Source: RGIG1681 sp045650505
GTDB lineage: Bacteria; Bacillota; Clostridia; Christensenellales; UBA1242
Direction: 5' to 3'
DNA length: 64,000 nucleotides
NCBI GenBank assembly: GCA_045650505.1
Contig: JAZRRE010000030.1
Coordinates: 1 to 64,000, forward strand
Position numbers and translations under genes: made by a program. Below, one piece after another: positions 14,283-23,090 of the stretch; within the stretch, counting starts at the first letter, position 1; each line of letters begins with the position of its first letter. The notes beneath the pieces are model-generated. The model did not search any database, was not told where the DNA came from, and saw only the letters and a list, made by a program, of their open reading frames with translations.

Positions 14283-16738
14283 TATTTTTTCTCCTTAAAT
14301 TTTTTATTTAATTCTTTGAATTTTTCTTTGATTATTCTGTGATTTTCTTGCATCTCTTTAAGGTCTGCTTTAACCACATCAACAATGAGTTTTTGTGCTT
14401 CATCATTGTCATCAAAATCAACATAAAACTTAACAATTTCAGCATCAAGTTTAGATTTGTTTTTACCTTCTAAATTCTCTAAAAACTCAACAAGTTTTGT
14501 GTCTCCAGAAATTGCAAATTGTTCTTTTGCTTCATGAATAAGCCCAGCTTTCCAAAGTTTGATTCCGGCATCTTTGTTTCTACCTTTAAACACAAACTTT
14601 TCAAATGCTTCAATCTTCTCGTTTTGCTGAATCCTGATTTCATCATCTTCAAACTTATCGGCATAAAACCTTGCGTTGTCAAATTGACCAAGTTTAATAA
14701 ATTCGGCAATACGCTCGAGTATTTCATCATCATCAATTTCTATCTTGCTGATAACTTCAGTGAATTTCTTATAAGTTTCTTCACCGTTTAAATTTTCAAA
14801 ATTATCTTTAAAGAAGTCACCAAAAAGTTTAATTTCATCATTTTCAAAAACAAACAAGTTGTGTTTAGCACGCGATACACCAACATAGAACAAGTTGAAA
14901 TAATATCTAAACACAGAGTTTTCATCAGCTTGTTTATGATTGATGTTAAACTCTTCCAAAATCTTCCACTTATCTTTATTTGATGAAAGCACATTATAAA
15001 GCAGAACTGTGTCACGCTCAAGCCCCTTAACTTCACTTATTGTCAAAATTTCTTGCTTTCTGAACAAATCACGAAGTTGTTGTTTTTGCTTTAAATCATT
15101 AACCAAAATTGTGAAGTTTTCAAACTTTTGATTTTTAAGTTTTTTAGCAAAACCCTCATCTGTTGAATAAACCACATTTGTAAGGGCATCTTCATCAACA
15201 CTCTTTCCTGTTAAAACGAAACTGTGTGTTCCAAATTGCTTTGTGTTTAAATCACTCAAATCATCTAAAATCTCAACAATCTTTTTGTTATTTCTATAAT
15301 TGCTTTCAAGTTCGGCAACGCTTGTTAAGTCTTCATCATACATAAGGCGTTTGAGATATGCAAAACTGAAATATGATGGGTTTATCATTTGAAGTGCATC
15401 GCCAACAGCAAACATTTTGATTGAAATCTTTTTAAATAAATTCAAATTCACTTCAGTGAAATCTTGAACTTCATCAATAATTGAAAGTGAATATTTTTTA
15501 ATTTTTTGACTATTTTCTAATAATTTTCGTGATATTTTGTTGTTGTCATAAAGATTTTGCGTTTTTTGATATTCAGCGTAAAGTTTCGCAATTCCATAAA
15601 TCACTTCACACTCATTTGCTGAAAAACTATTTTCTCTTCTTCTTTTATATTCTTCAAGGTCTAACATTTGAGCAGTTTCATTTTCAGTCATCGCACCAAA
15701 AATTAAACCATAAACTTCTTTATAAATGATTGAATAAGATAAATTTTTAATTTTATCAAGCCTACTTTTGAGTTGGTGATTGCTTACATTTTTCAAGAAC
15801 TCTTTAACAAAAGTATCCTCATCAGCCATTTCAACTTGTTCTTCAAACTCTCTTTTGTAAAGGTCTTCAATCAAATAATAATCAACATTGTTTTCTAAAA
15901 ATTGAACAACCTTATCAAGTTTTTTAAGAAGATTGGTTTCGTTGTCAACAATCAAAAATATTCCAAGCCTGTTTTCAATTGCTGTTTTATGATTTTTATC
16001 TAAAAACACAATTCGATTGTTTCGATAATCCTCAATAAACTGCTTGATATTATTTTTGAAAAGTTCAATCTTGTTTTTAGTATCAACCAAAAGTCCACGC
16101 GAAAATGTGGTGTATAAAATTTTTCCGGTATAGTTTCTGCAAGCAACAAAAATAATTTTGCTTATGCAAATATTTGTTTTTCCACTTCCCGCAACACCTT
16201 GAACCAAAAGGTTTTTATTTTCAATTTCAACAAGTTCTTGTTGCTTAAAATTAAGCATTGGAAGATTCACATATTCGGCATTTGAAACAAAATAAACTTT
16301 GTTAAAATCAAGTTCACTTGCATCAGTCACCCAATCTTTCAAAACCACTTTGAAAATTTTTGAAGCACGCACATATTGATTCAGTCTCTGGTCGTTAGAT
16401 TTTAAATCTTCAAAGCCACTTTCATCAGCAAAGAAAACAATGTCATAAGGCGCTATATTTTCATTGTTTTTAATTTGGAAACCAAATTTGAATAAATAGC
16501 AAAAGTTCTTGTCATAGGTTTCAACTTTGAAGCAGTTTGTGTCATCAGTTTGCTTGTCATACTTTTCTTTGAGGTCGCGTGCAAAAGTTTGCAAGCTTTC
16601 AGATATCTTCAATATAAATTTATCAATGCCGGCGATTTTTTTTGTTTGATAAAAAAACCTTTCAGTCTTGTAAATCTTTGTTTCACTTGAAAGGATTTGC
16701 TTCGTGGTATTAACTTCAATGCTATATTCAATATCCAT
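14282..16738 (-). CDS. UvrD/Rep-like superfamily 1 helicase
   Basis: The protein has 818 residues. The first 175 are not recognised and could be a nuclease or protein-binding module. Walker A GVAGSGKT lies at 181-188, Walker B IIDEVQDF near 425, motif III-IV LESNYRNNKK near 480, motif V-like VKGLERDTVLLYN and motif VI FYVGVSRAKHNLFVF near 640. The last 150 residues are helical and charged. It is in the UvrD-like class but lacks the PcrA C-terminal Tudor region. Its ATG directly follows the release-factor-like stop (TAAATG). DNA or RNA unwinding is likely; the pathway is unknown. Confidence 0.8.
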   Translation of the reverse strand: MDIEYSIEVNTTKQILSSETKIYKTERFFYQTKKIAGIDKFILKISESLQTFARDLKEKYDKQTDDTNCFKVETYDKNFCYLFKFGFQIKNNENIAPYDIVFFADESGFEDLKSNDQRLNQYVRASKIFKVVLKDWVTDASELDFNKVYFVSNAEYVNLPMLNFKQQELVEIENKNLLVQGVAGSGKTNICISKIIFVACRNYTGKILYTTFSRGLLVDTKNKIELFKNNIKQFIEDYRNNRIVFLDKNHKTAIENRLGIFLIVDNETNLLKKLDKVVQFLENNVDYYLIEDLYKREFEEQVEMADEDTFVKEFLKNVSNHQLKSRLDKIKNLSYSIIYKEVYGLIFGAMTENETAQMLDLEEYKRRRENSFSANECEVIYGIAKLYAEYQKTQNLYDNNKISRKLLENSQKIKKYSLSIIDEVQDFTEVNLNLFKKISIKMFAVGDALQMINPSYFSFAYLKRLMYDEDLTSVAELESNYRNNKKIVEILDDLSDLNTKQFGTHSFVLTGKSVDEDALTNVVYSTDEGFAKKLKNQKFENFTILVNDLKQKQQLRDLFRKQEILTISEVKGLERDTVLLYNVLSSNKDKWKILEEFNINHKQADENSVFRYYFNLFYVGVSRAKHNLFVFENDEIKLFGDFFKDNFENLNGEETYKKFTEVISKIEIDDDEILERIAEFIKLGQFDNARFYADKFEDDEIRIQQNEKIEAFEKFVFKGRNKDAGIKLWKAGLIHEAKEQFAISGDTKLVEFLENLEGKNKSKLDAEIVKFYVDFDDNDEAQKLIVDVVKADLKEMQENHRIIKEKFKELNKKFKEKK

Positions 16739-17737
16739 TTACACTCTCAAATCACTTGATATAATATTTAAATTTCCTGATAAAATTTCTTTTAAACCAT
16801 AATTCTTTTTTGTTCTGTTATCAACAACTTTGTTTCTATCAAAATCAAAAATCAACACAGGTGTATCTGCAAAAATTGCATTTTTTAATGAATTTCTTTG
16901 ATTTTTTATATTTTTTTCTCTATTTTCTTTAGATTTTTGCAGTATTTTTTCTTTAAGTGCCGCCATTGCTTTCTCTTTATTTTTGCCCTGACTTCTTTCA
17001 TCTTGACACTCTGCAGTGATTCCCGTTGGAAGATGAATAAGTTTCACAGCACTTTCAGTTTTGTTTATGTGCTGACCACCAGCACCACTAGATTTTGAAA
17101 TTTCAATCGCAATATCTTCTTCACGAAGTTCAATTTCTTTTTCACTGTCTAAAAGCACAACCACAAGTGCAGTTGTTTCGCTTGTGTTCTCTATTTTTCG
17201 AATTGTTCCACCAATCGATTTCAAAACTTCAAACGAATTTTCACCTTCAACACAAATTGAAATTTGCGAATCGGTTTCACTAATCACTTCGGTTTCAAAT
17301 TTATTTAAAGAAGCATAATTTAAAACCAAATCTTTTAGTTCAAGAACAAGTCCACCATTTCCTTGTTTTTGTGAGATTTCAATTTTTGTTTTTTGAACTT
17401 CTTTTGAACCTTCATCAAAATAAATCTCTTTCACTTTTTCAAAAAGTTCATTTGATTCTTTTTCAAGATTTGCAGATGAACTTAAATATTCTTGTCTTTG
17501 AGTTTCATCAGTTTCGGTATCTGCAAGTTCTTTAGAAAGCAAAAATTCTTCATTCTTATTTTTATATTCTTTAAAAGCTGACACAACCTTTTCAAGTTTT
17601 GCCTTTGCCTTTCGATAATATTCAAAAAGTTTATTGTCTGACATAATTTCAACAGAGCATAAAAGTTCAAAATATTCATCATATTTTGCCTCCAACTCAC
17701 AAAATTTATCATAATACTTTTGATTCACATTATCCAT
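16739..17737 (-). CDS. Diverged class I release factor (RF1-like, altered recognition loop)
   Basis: The protein has 332 residues, about 30 shorter than RF1. The catalytic GGQ is intact (SSGAGGQHINKTES, GGQ at 220-222), followed by the RF1-like HLPTGITAECQDERSQ. The codon-recognition region is unlike RF1 or RF2: where RF1 has GGHRVQRVPATE, this protein has GGTIRKIENTSE, so neither PAT nor SPF is present. The GAGGDEA stretch of the PCRF domain is also replaced (QKQGNGGLVLE). It is likely a specialised or rescue paralogue rather than the housekeeping factor. It heads a five-gene operon from a promoter that predicts a leaderless mRNA. Confidence 0.75.
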   Translation of the reverse strand: MDNVNQKYYDKFCELEAKYDEYFELLCSVEIMSDNKLFEYYRKAKAKLEKVVSAFKEYKNKNEEFLLSKELADTETDETQRQEYLSSSANLEKESNELFEKVKEIYFDEGSKEVQKTKIEISQKQGNGGLVLELKDLVLNYASLNKFETEVISETDSQISICVEGENSFEVLKSIGGTIRKIENTSETTALVVVLLDSEKEIELREEDIAIEISKSSGAGGQHINKTESAVKLIHLPTGITAECQDERSQGKNKEKAMAALKEKILQKSKENREKNIKNQRNSLKNAIFADTPVLIFDFDRNKVVDNRTKKNYGLKEILSGNLNIISSDLRV

Positions 17738-17743
17738 AATAAC

Positions 17744-17772
17744 ATAATAACAAATATTTCTTTATTTTTCAA
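17744..17772 (-). promoter_or_regulatory. Promoter of the five-gene operon, predicting a leaderless mRNA
   Basis: On the minus strand TTGAAA (17772-17767), 17 nt, TATTAT (17749-17744), then exactly 6 nt to the ATG at 17737. No Shine-Dalgarno is visible before that ATG. Confidence 0.55.
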
Positions 17773-17826
17773 TTATTAACCACCTGAAAATTTTAAAAAT
17801 CTAGCAAAATCACACAAAATAAGATT

Positions 17827-17854
17827 TTGTAACAAACATTTTTTGTGTTATTAT
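17827..17854 (+). promoter_or_regulatory. Candidate gpsA promoter
   Basis: TTGTAA (17827-17832), a 16-nt spacer and TATTAT (17849-17854) lie 29 nt before the gpsA start, in the 146-bp divergent interval shared with the release-factor operon. Confidence 0.45.
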
Positions 17855-17883
17855 ATTGGTGTAGAAAACTACAAGGAGTATTT

Positions 17884-18846
17884 ATGAATTTTACAGTTCT
17901 TGGATGTGGGCGTTGGGGCTCATTTATCGCATGGTATTTAAACACAAATAATCATAATGTCACCGTTTGGGGCAGAGCCGGTCATCAAATTGTTGAAGAC
18001 CTTATAAAAACAAGAAAAAATGAATATGTTGAATTTCCTGACAGCATTGAAATCACCAAAGATTTAGACTATGCACTTTCAAAAAGTGAATATATTATCA
18101 TTTCAATCAGTGCACAAGGTGTTCGCGACCTTATGACTTATGTTAGTCAAAATGAAGACTTCAAAAATAAAAAATACATTCTCTGTATGAAAGGAATCGA
18201 AGATTCAACAGGTTCAAGATTGTCACAAATTTTGATTGAGTTTGGGGTTAACCAAAACAATATTGCTGTTTGGGTTGGTCCAGGACACATTCAATCATTC
18301 ACAGCAAAAATCCCTAGTTGTATGGTAATTGATTCATATAATGAAGAATTGTCTATGTTTTTGGTTAACACATTAAAAACCGACCTCATTCGTTTTTATC
18401 AAGGCAAAGACATTGTTGGTTCTGAAATTGGCGCCGCTGCAAAAAATGTTATGGGTATTGCTGCGGGTCTTCTTGATGGAATGGGCTATTCAACCTTGAA
18501 AGGTGGTCTTATGGCTCGTGGCACAAGAGAAATTTCAAGACTCATCAAAGCCTGTGGTGGAAATGAATTTTCTGCTTATGGTCTTTGCCATCTTGGTGAT
18601 TATGAAGCAACTCTTTTCTCACAATATTCTCACAACAGAATGTGGGGCGAAAAATTTGCAAAGGGTGAAGAATTCCCTAAACTTGCTGAAGGTGTTATGA
18701 CATCTTCTGCCCTTTTAAAAATGGCTGAAAAAGTTGATGTTGAACTTCCAATCACTGAAATTGTTTATAATGTTATTAATAACAAAATCACAAAAGATGA
18801 AGCAATTAAACAACTTTTTGCAAGACAAATCACAACAGAGTTTTAA
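17884..18846 (+). CDS. gpsA: Glycerol-3-phosphate dehydrogenase [NAD(P)+]
   Basis: The protein has 320 residues. It reduces dihydroxyacetone phosphate to sn-glycerol 3-phosphate for phospholipid synthesis. The Rossmann dinucleotide motif VLGCGRWGSFIA is at 4-15. The catalytic-lysine region GSEIGAAAKNVMGIAAG is near 180, and GGLMARGTREISRL near 208 is the conserved substrate segment. Start 17884 is preferred over the upstream in-frame ATG because AAGGAG precedes it by 7 nt and the Rossmann strand begins at once. It ends at a bidirectional terminator. Confidence 0.92.
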   Translation: MNFTVLGCGRWGSFIAWYLNTNNHNVTVWGRAGHQIVEDLIKTRKNEYVEFPDSIEITKDLDYALSKSEYIIISISAQGVRDLMTYVSQNEDFKNKKYILCMKGIEDSTGSRLSQILIEFGVNQNNIAVWVGPGHIQSFTAKIPSCMVIDSYNEELSMFLVNTLKTDLIRFYQGKDIVGSEIGAAAKNVMGIAAGLLDGMGYSTLKGGLMARGTREISRLIKACGGNEFSAYGLCHLGDYEATLFSQYSHNRMWGEKFAKGEEFPKLAEGVMTSSALLKMAEKVDVELPITEIVYNVINNKITKDEAIKQLFARQITTEF

Positions 18847-18893
18847 AAAACTGCAAAAATATATGAAAAATAAGTGAAAAATGCGTAAAAAAT

Positions 18894-18925
18894 AAAAAGA
18901 TATGGAAAATTCCATATCTTTTTTT
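18894..18925. terminator. Bidirectional terminator between gpsA and the AlkD-like gene
   Basis: AAAAAGATATGGAA and TTCCATATCTTTTT form a 14-bp stem around two bases, between convergent genes. Confidence 0.85.
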
Positions 18926-19664
18926 ATTTTATTCTAAATTCTATAAGGTTATCTTTGTCTTGTTTTTCAACTCTAAAACTATCTCTGCACTTACATATTG
19001 CTTTATTTTGAACAAACTTTGAAAGTGTTTTCTTGTTTAACAGTTCATAAGTTTTTTCTTTAAATTTCATAAACGCAAAACTCAAAAGCCAAGCAAGTGC
19101 CATATTGATATAATATTTATCTGTTTTAATATCTTCACACATTTTTAAAATTTGAACAATAAATTCTTTTTCTAAAAAGCAGGTCATCAAAACAACAATT
19201 CCAAACCTTGAAACAAACTCACTTGAGTCATAGCAAAGTGATAAATAAAAATCAAAATGTTTATTTTTTTCTTTTGAATTTTTAAGACCTTTCATTGTTG
19301 AAACAACAGTGTCACAAGTTGACCAATTATCAATTTTGTGAACCCATTTTTTGAAATAGTCTTTTTGCTTTTCCAAATCTTTAATTTCAGCAATCACCAA
19401 ACCTTGAATCAAGGTTTCTTCATAAAACTCATCATAAAGCCCATTTGAAAGTGAAAGTTCTAAAAATTTTTCATAACCTGCTTTAAAGATTTTTTTTGCA
19501 AACTTTCGAATAGTTGCCATTGAAATTGCAATCACATTTTGCTTTGTGTTTAAAATTTTTATATGTCTTTCGTGGTCTTCAACGGTTTCATTTTTTGAAA
19601 CACTTTTTAGCGCCTCAAGCAAGGTTTTTAAATCTTCTTTTGATTCTATTTGAAAATCAAACAT
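18924..19664 (-). CDS. DNA alkylation repair enzyme, AlkD-like
   Basis: The protein has 246 residues and is built of helical HEAT-like repeats. The signature IDNWSTCDTVVSTM near 111 matches the AlkC/AlkD family, where this region holds the catalytic Asp and a DNA-contacting Trp. Other family-like pieces are MATIRKFAKKIFK (near 49) and the long helices NMALAWLLSFAFMKF (near 187). It would excise alkylated bases such as 3-methyladenine. Its ATG overlaps the rel stop by one base, so it is co-translated with the stringent-response gene. Confidence 0.85.
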   Translation of the reverse strand: MFDFQIESKEDLKTLLEALKSVSKNETVEDHERHIKILNTKQNVIAISMATIRKFAKKIFKAGYEKFLELSLSNGLYDEFYEETLIQGLVIAEIKDLEKQKDYFKKWVHKIDNWSTCDTVVSTMKGLKNSKEKNKHFDFYLSLCYDSSEFVSRFGIVVLMTCFLEKEFIVQILKMCEDIKTDKYYINMALAWLLSFAFMKFKEKTYELLNKKTLSKFVQNKAICKCRDSFRVEKQDKDNLIEFRIK

Positions 19665-21763
19665 TATTTAACCTCATAAACCGACTTTAAAGAAGCAAGT
19701 TTATTTTTAACAGTTGAAAGTTGATTTTTGTCGTGAACCAAAACACCAATTTTGATTAAAAGTTCACCGTTTGCAGCTTCATTGGTGTTTATTGACTGAA
19801 CTTTCACACCAACTTCACTTAAGGCATTTGTGAGTTCAACATAAACATTTCCACCACTCTTTGTTAAAATTTCAACAATAGATGTGAATGTATAATTTTC
19901 ATCACCAGCAATATTCCAACCAACATTTATAAACCTTGAACTTTCAAGTTTTTCAATATTTTCACAGAGTTTATTGTGAATAACAATACCTCTGCCCCTT
20001 GAAACATAACCAATAATCTCATCACCAGGAATTGGGTTACAACATTTGCAATAGTTTGTAAGCATTCCTTCAGCACCAAGAATTTGGGCTTTATTTTCAA
20101 TTTTAACAGGATTGCTTGTTGAAACCTGGTCTAAAATTGTTTTGCTCTTTTTTTCTTCAATAATCTTCGAACTAATAAGTGCATTAACAACCTTTTCAGC
20201 ACCAATTGAGCCGCAGCCTACTGCTGCAAAGAGTTCTTCAACAGCCACAAGTGCGTGTCTTTTTAAAATTGGAGCAACCCACTCATCTTTCATAAGTGAT
20301 GAAAGTGCAACTTCATTAGATTTTGCAACTTGTTCAAGCATAGACTTTCCAAGTTTGATATTTTCATCTTTCATCTGCTTTTTGAAGAAACTATTGATTT
20401 TTTGTTTTGTTGAGTGAAGTTTTGCGTGTTTGAGCCAATCACGAGATGGACCTTTTGAGTTTGTTGCTGTCAAAATTTCAACCACATCACCGTTTGAAAG
20501 TGAAGATGTGAGTGGCACCATCAAGCCGTTAACTTTTGCACCCACACACTTGTTTCCAACATCAGAGTGAATTGCATAAGCAAAGTCAATCGGTGTTGCA
20601 CTTTCAACAAGTTTAATAACTTTTCCAAGTGGGGTTTGAACAAAAATTTCACCAAGATAAACATCAGTTTTAAGTTCTTCTAAAAGTTCATTAGAAGAAA
20701 CATTGTCTTTATTTTCAAGAAGTTTTCTAATAGATAAAAGTTTCTTGTCAACATTTGCAAGTGAACGCTTATGTTCTTTATATAAAAAGTGCGCAGCAAC
20801 ACCGTATTCAGCAAAATCGTGCATATCATAAGTTCTAATTTGAACTTCGAAAAATTCATCTTGGAAATGCACGGTTGTGTGAAGCGATTGATAACCGTTT
20901 GGTTTTGGGCTTGCAATATAGTCTTTAAATCTGCCATCAACCGGAACAAAGTTTGAATGCACCATTCCAAGCGCCATATAACATTCGCTGATATTCTCTA
21001 CGAGAATTCTAACAGCAACAATATCATAAATATTTTTCACTGAAACTTTTTTGTTTGTGATTTTATTATAAATGCTTGAAATGTGTTTGATTCTACCATA
21101 ACAAGTGCAATCGATTCCATTTTTCTGCATTAACCCTTTAATGTTGTTAACCACCTTTGTAAGCATATTTTTGTTTACACGGGTTTCTTTTTTAACTTCA
21201 TCAACAAGTTTTCTGCACTCTTCAGGTTTATGGAATTGGAACGACAAGTCTTGAAGTTCAGATTTAATTTCACTTAAACCTAATCTTGCCGCAATTGGCG
21301 AATATATATCATCAATCGATTTAAAAATTCTAATCGCACGCTCATTGTTTATGTTTTGCACATTTTTTCTTGCAAAAACAAGAATTTGCGCCGACTTGAT
21401 AATGATTACCCTGATGTCTTTAGTGATTGCAATAAGCATTTCTTTAAGACCTTCAGCATCAGTGTAAACCCTTGAATATTTTTCAACAGAAAGAAGCATT
21501 TCTAAAATTTTTGCAATCTCTTTGTTTGGAGCAAATTTTTCAATAGCTTCAGTGTGAAGTTTTGCGAAAGGAAAAATTATTGCAGCACAAGCACTGTTTG
21601 CATCAAGTTTTAATCTCACAACCACTTCTGTGATTTCTTCAGCATCAAGCGCAGCGTTGACATCTTCTGCGTAAGTCTTTTTCAAGTTTTCAAAAACTTG
21701 AATCAACACTTTTGCTTCTTCTTTTGAATATTTATCTTTTAAAAAGTTTTCGTTTATAATCAT
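19664..21763 (-). CDS. rel: Long RelA/SpoT homologue with degenerate hydrolase domain
   Basis: The protein has 699 residues. The (p)ppGpp synthetase core is intact (YGRIKHISSIYNKI, IYDIVAVRIL, RFKDYIASPKPNGYQSLHTT with the RxKD form, FEVQIRT). A TGS domain (about 370-435), a zinc-finger-like CKCCNPIPGDEIIGYVSRG (near 575) and a C-terminal ACT domain (about 625-699) follow. In the N-terminal hydrolase region the HDxxED motif is replaced (AAIIFPFAKLH near 60-70) and the DRLHN motif by SAQILVF (124-130), so ppGpp hydrolysis is probably lost. AlkD-like gene follows in the operon. GGAGG lies before the ATG. Confidence 0.9.
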   Translation of the reverse strand: MIINENFLKDKYSKEEAKVLIQVFENLKKTYAEDVNAALDAEEITEVVVRLKLDANSACAAIIFPFAKLHTEAIEKFAPNKEIAKILEMLLSVEKYSRVYTDAEGLKEMLIAITKDIRVIIIKSAQILVFARKNVQNINNERAIRIFKSIDDIYSPIAARLGLSEIKSELQDLSFQFHKPEECRKLVDEVKKETRVNKNMLTKVVNNIKGLMQKNGIDCTCYGRIKHISSIYNKITNKKVSVKNIYDIVAVRILVENISECYMALGMVHSNFVPVDGRFKDYIASPKPNGYQSLHTTVHFQDEFFEVQIRTYDMHDFAEYGVAAHFLYKEHKRSLANVDKKLLSIRKLLENKDNVSSNELLEELKTDVYLGEIFVQTPLGKVIKLVESATPIDFAYAIHSDVGNKCVGAKVNGLMVPLTSSLSNGDVVEILTATNSKGPSRDWLKHAKLHSTKQKINSFFKKQMKDENIKLGKSMLEQVAKSNEVALSSLMKDEWVAPILKRHALVAVEELFAAVGCGSIGAEKVVNALISSKIIEEKKSKTILDQVSTSNPVKIENKAQILGAEGMLTNYCKCCNPIPGDEIIGYVSRGRGIVIHNKLCENIEKLESSRFINVGWNIAGDENYTFTSIVEILTKSGGNVYVELTNALSEVGVKVQSINTNEAANGELLIKIGVLVHDKNQLSTVKNKLASLKSVYEVK

Positions 21764-21794
21764 AGGAAATCCTCCTATTTTTATGATTTTTTAA

Positions 21795-23090
21795 TTAGTC
21801 TTCTTTATTTTCTAACAATTTTTCTTTTGCGTTTGAAAGCATAAGTTTAATACGGTTTTCTTGATTGATTTTTGAAGCCGAAGCGTCATAGTCAATCGCA
21901 ATAATATTTGCTTCAGGGTTGCGTTCACGAATTTCTTTCATCATACCCTTTCCAACAATGTGGTTTGGAAGACAACCGAATGGTTGTGTGCAAATAATGT
22001 TGCCAAAGCCACGCTCAACAAGTTCAATCATTTCAGCAGTGAGAAGCCAACCTTCGCCCATTTTAACACCTTTGCTGATATAACCTTTTCTTGATTTGAT
22101 TGTATCATCAAAGAGTGATGGTGGAACAAATTTTCCACTCTTTTTAACTGCATTAATGATGTCTTGTTCTTTTTTTAGCAAGAACTTATAAATAAGTTTT
22201 GAAACAACAGCTTTGATTTTCTTCATACCATAAAAGTCATAGTCAATGACATTGTTATAAATACAATAAAGCATAAAGTCAAGAAGACCCGGAACATAAA
22301 CTTCTGCACCTTCACGATATAAAAAGTCTTCAAGGTCATTGTTTCCAAGTGGAGAATATTTAACAAAAATTTCACCAACAATGCCAACCTTTGGTTTTGG
22401 AACAACATTGAGTTCAATTTTTGAGAAACTTTCAACAATAGGCTCAAAGTTTGCTTTAACATGCTTATATTTCAAATTCTTTTTGTCTTTAAATTCGTTT
22501 GAGAGTTTTTCAACCCAAAATTCAACAAGCCTGTCCGCTTCACCTTTGTTAACTTCATAAGGCAAACATTGGTTTTTAAGAAGCATTAAAAGGTCACCAT
22601 AAAGCAAGCATTTTGCAAGGTTATAAAACTGTGGAATTGTGAACCTGAAACCAGGTTGTGTGTCAAGCCCACTAAAGTTAAACGAAAGCACAGGAATATA
22701 TGAAAGCCCTGCTTTCTTTAACGCTTTTTTGAGCAAGAACAAATAGTTTGATGCACGGCAACCACCACCTGTTTGTGAGATTACAAGCGCAATTTTGTGT
22801 GTATCATACTTTCCTGAAAGCACAGCGTCCATAAGTTGACCAATAACAAGTGTTGCAGGATAGCAAGTATCGTTATGAACATATTTAAGACCTGTTTGAG
22901 CAACCTCCATACCCTTGCTCTCAAGAAGTTCAACACTATAACCAAATTCTTTAAGCATTTGCTTCAAAAGAGCAAAGTGAATAGGAAGCATTGTTGGAAC
23001 TAAAAGTGTGTAATCTTTTTTATTTTCTTCCAAAAACAATGCATCACCATGCTCATCATAAGCAACGCCATCAATAACTTTATAATTCAT
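21795..23090 (-). CDS. 2-hydroxyacyl-CoA dehydratase-family component (HgdB-like)
   Basis: The protein has 431 residues. It carries conserved Cys motifs (NDTCYPATLVIGQ near 78, TGGGCRASNY near 107, TQPFGCLPNHIVGKG near 373) that fit the HgdB/DUF2229 group of Fe-S dehydratase-related proteins. The start was taken at 23090, where the ATG overlaps the end of the activase gene by 11 bases, rather than 15 bases upstream. The family takes part in low-potential electron transfer or dehydration of 2-hydroxyacyl-CoA. The substrate is unknown, and many Clostridia have this pair without an assigned pathway. Confidence 0.8.
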   Translation of the reverse strand: MNYKVIDGVAYDEHGDALFLEENKKDYTLLVPTMLPIHFALLKQMLKEFGYSVELLESKGMEVAQTGLKYVHNDTCYPATLVIGQLMDAVLSGKYDTHKIALVISQTGGGCRASNYLFLLKKALKKAGLSYIPVLSFNFSGLDTQPGFRFTIPQFYNLAKCLLYGDLLMLLKNQCLPYEVNKGEADRLVEFWVEKLSNEFKDKKNLKYKHVKANFEPIVESFSKIELNVVPKPKVGIVGEIFVKYSPLGNNDLEDFLYREGAEVYVPGLLDFMLYCIYNNVIDYDFYGMKKIKAVVSKLIYKFLLKKEQDIINAVKKSGKFVPPSLFDDTIKSRKGYISKGVKMGEGWLLTAEMIELVERGFGNIICTQPFGCLPNHIVGKGMMKEIRERNPEANIIAIDYDASASKINQENRIKLMLSNAKEKLLENKED

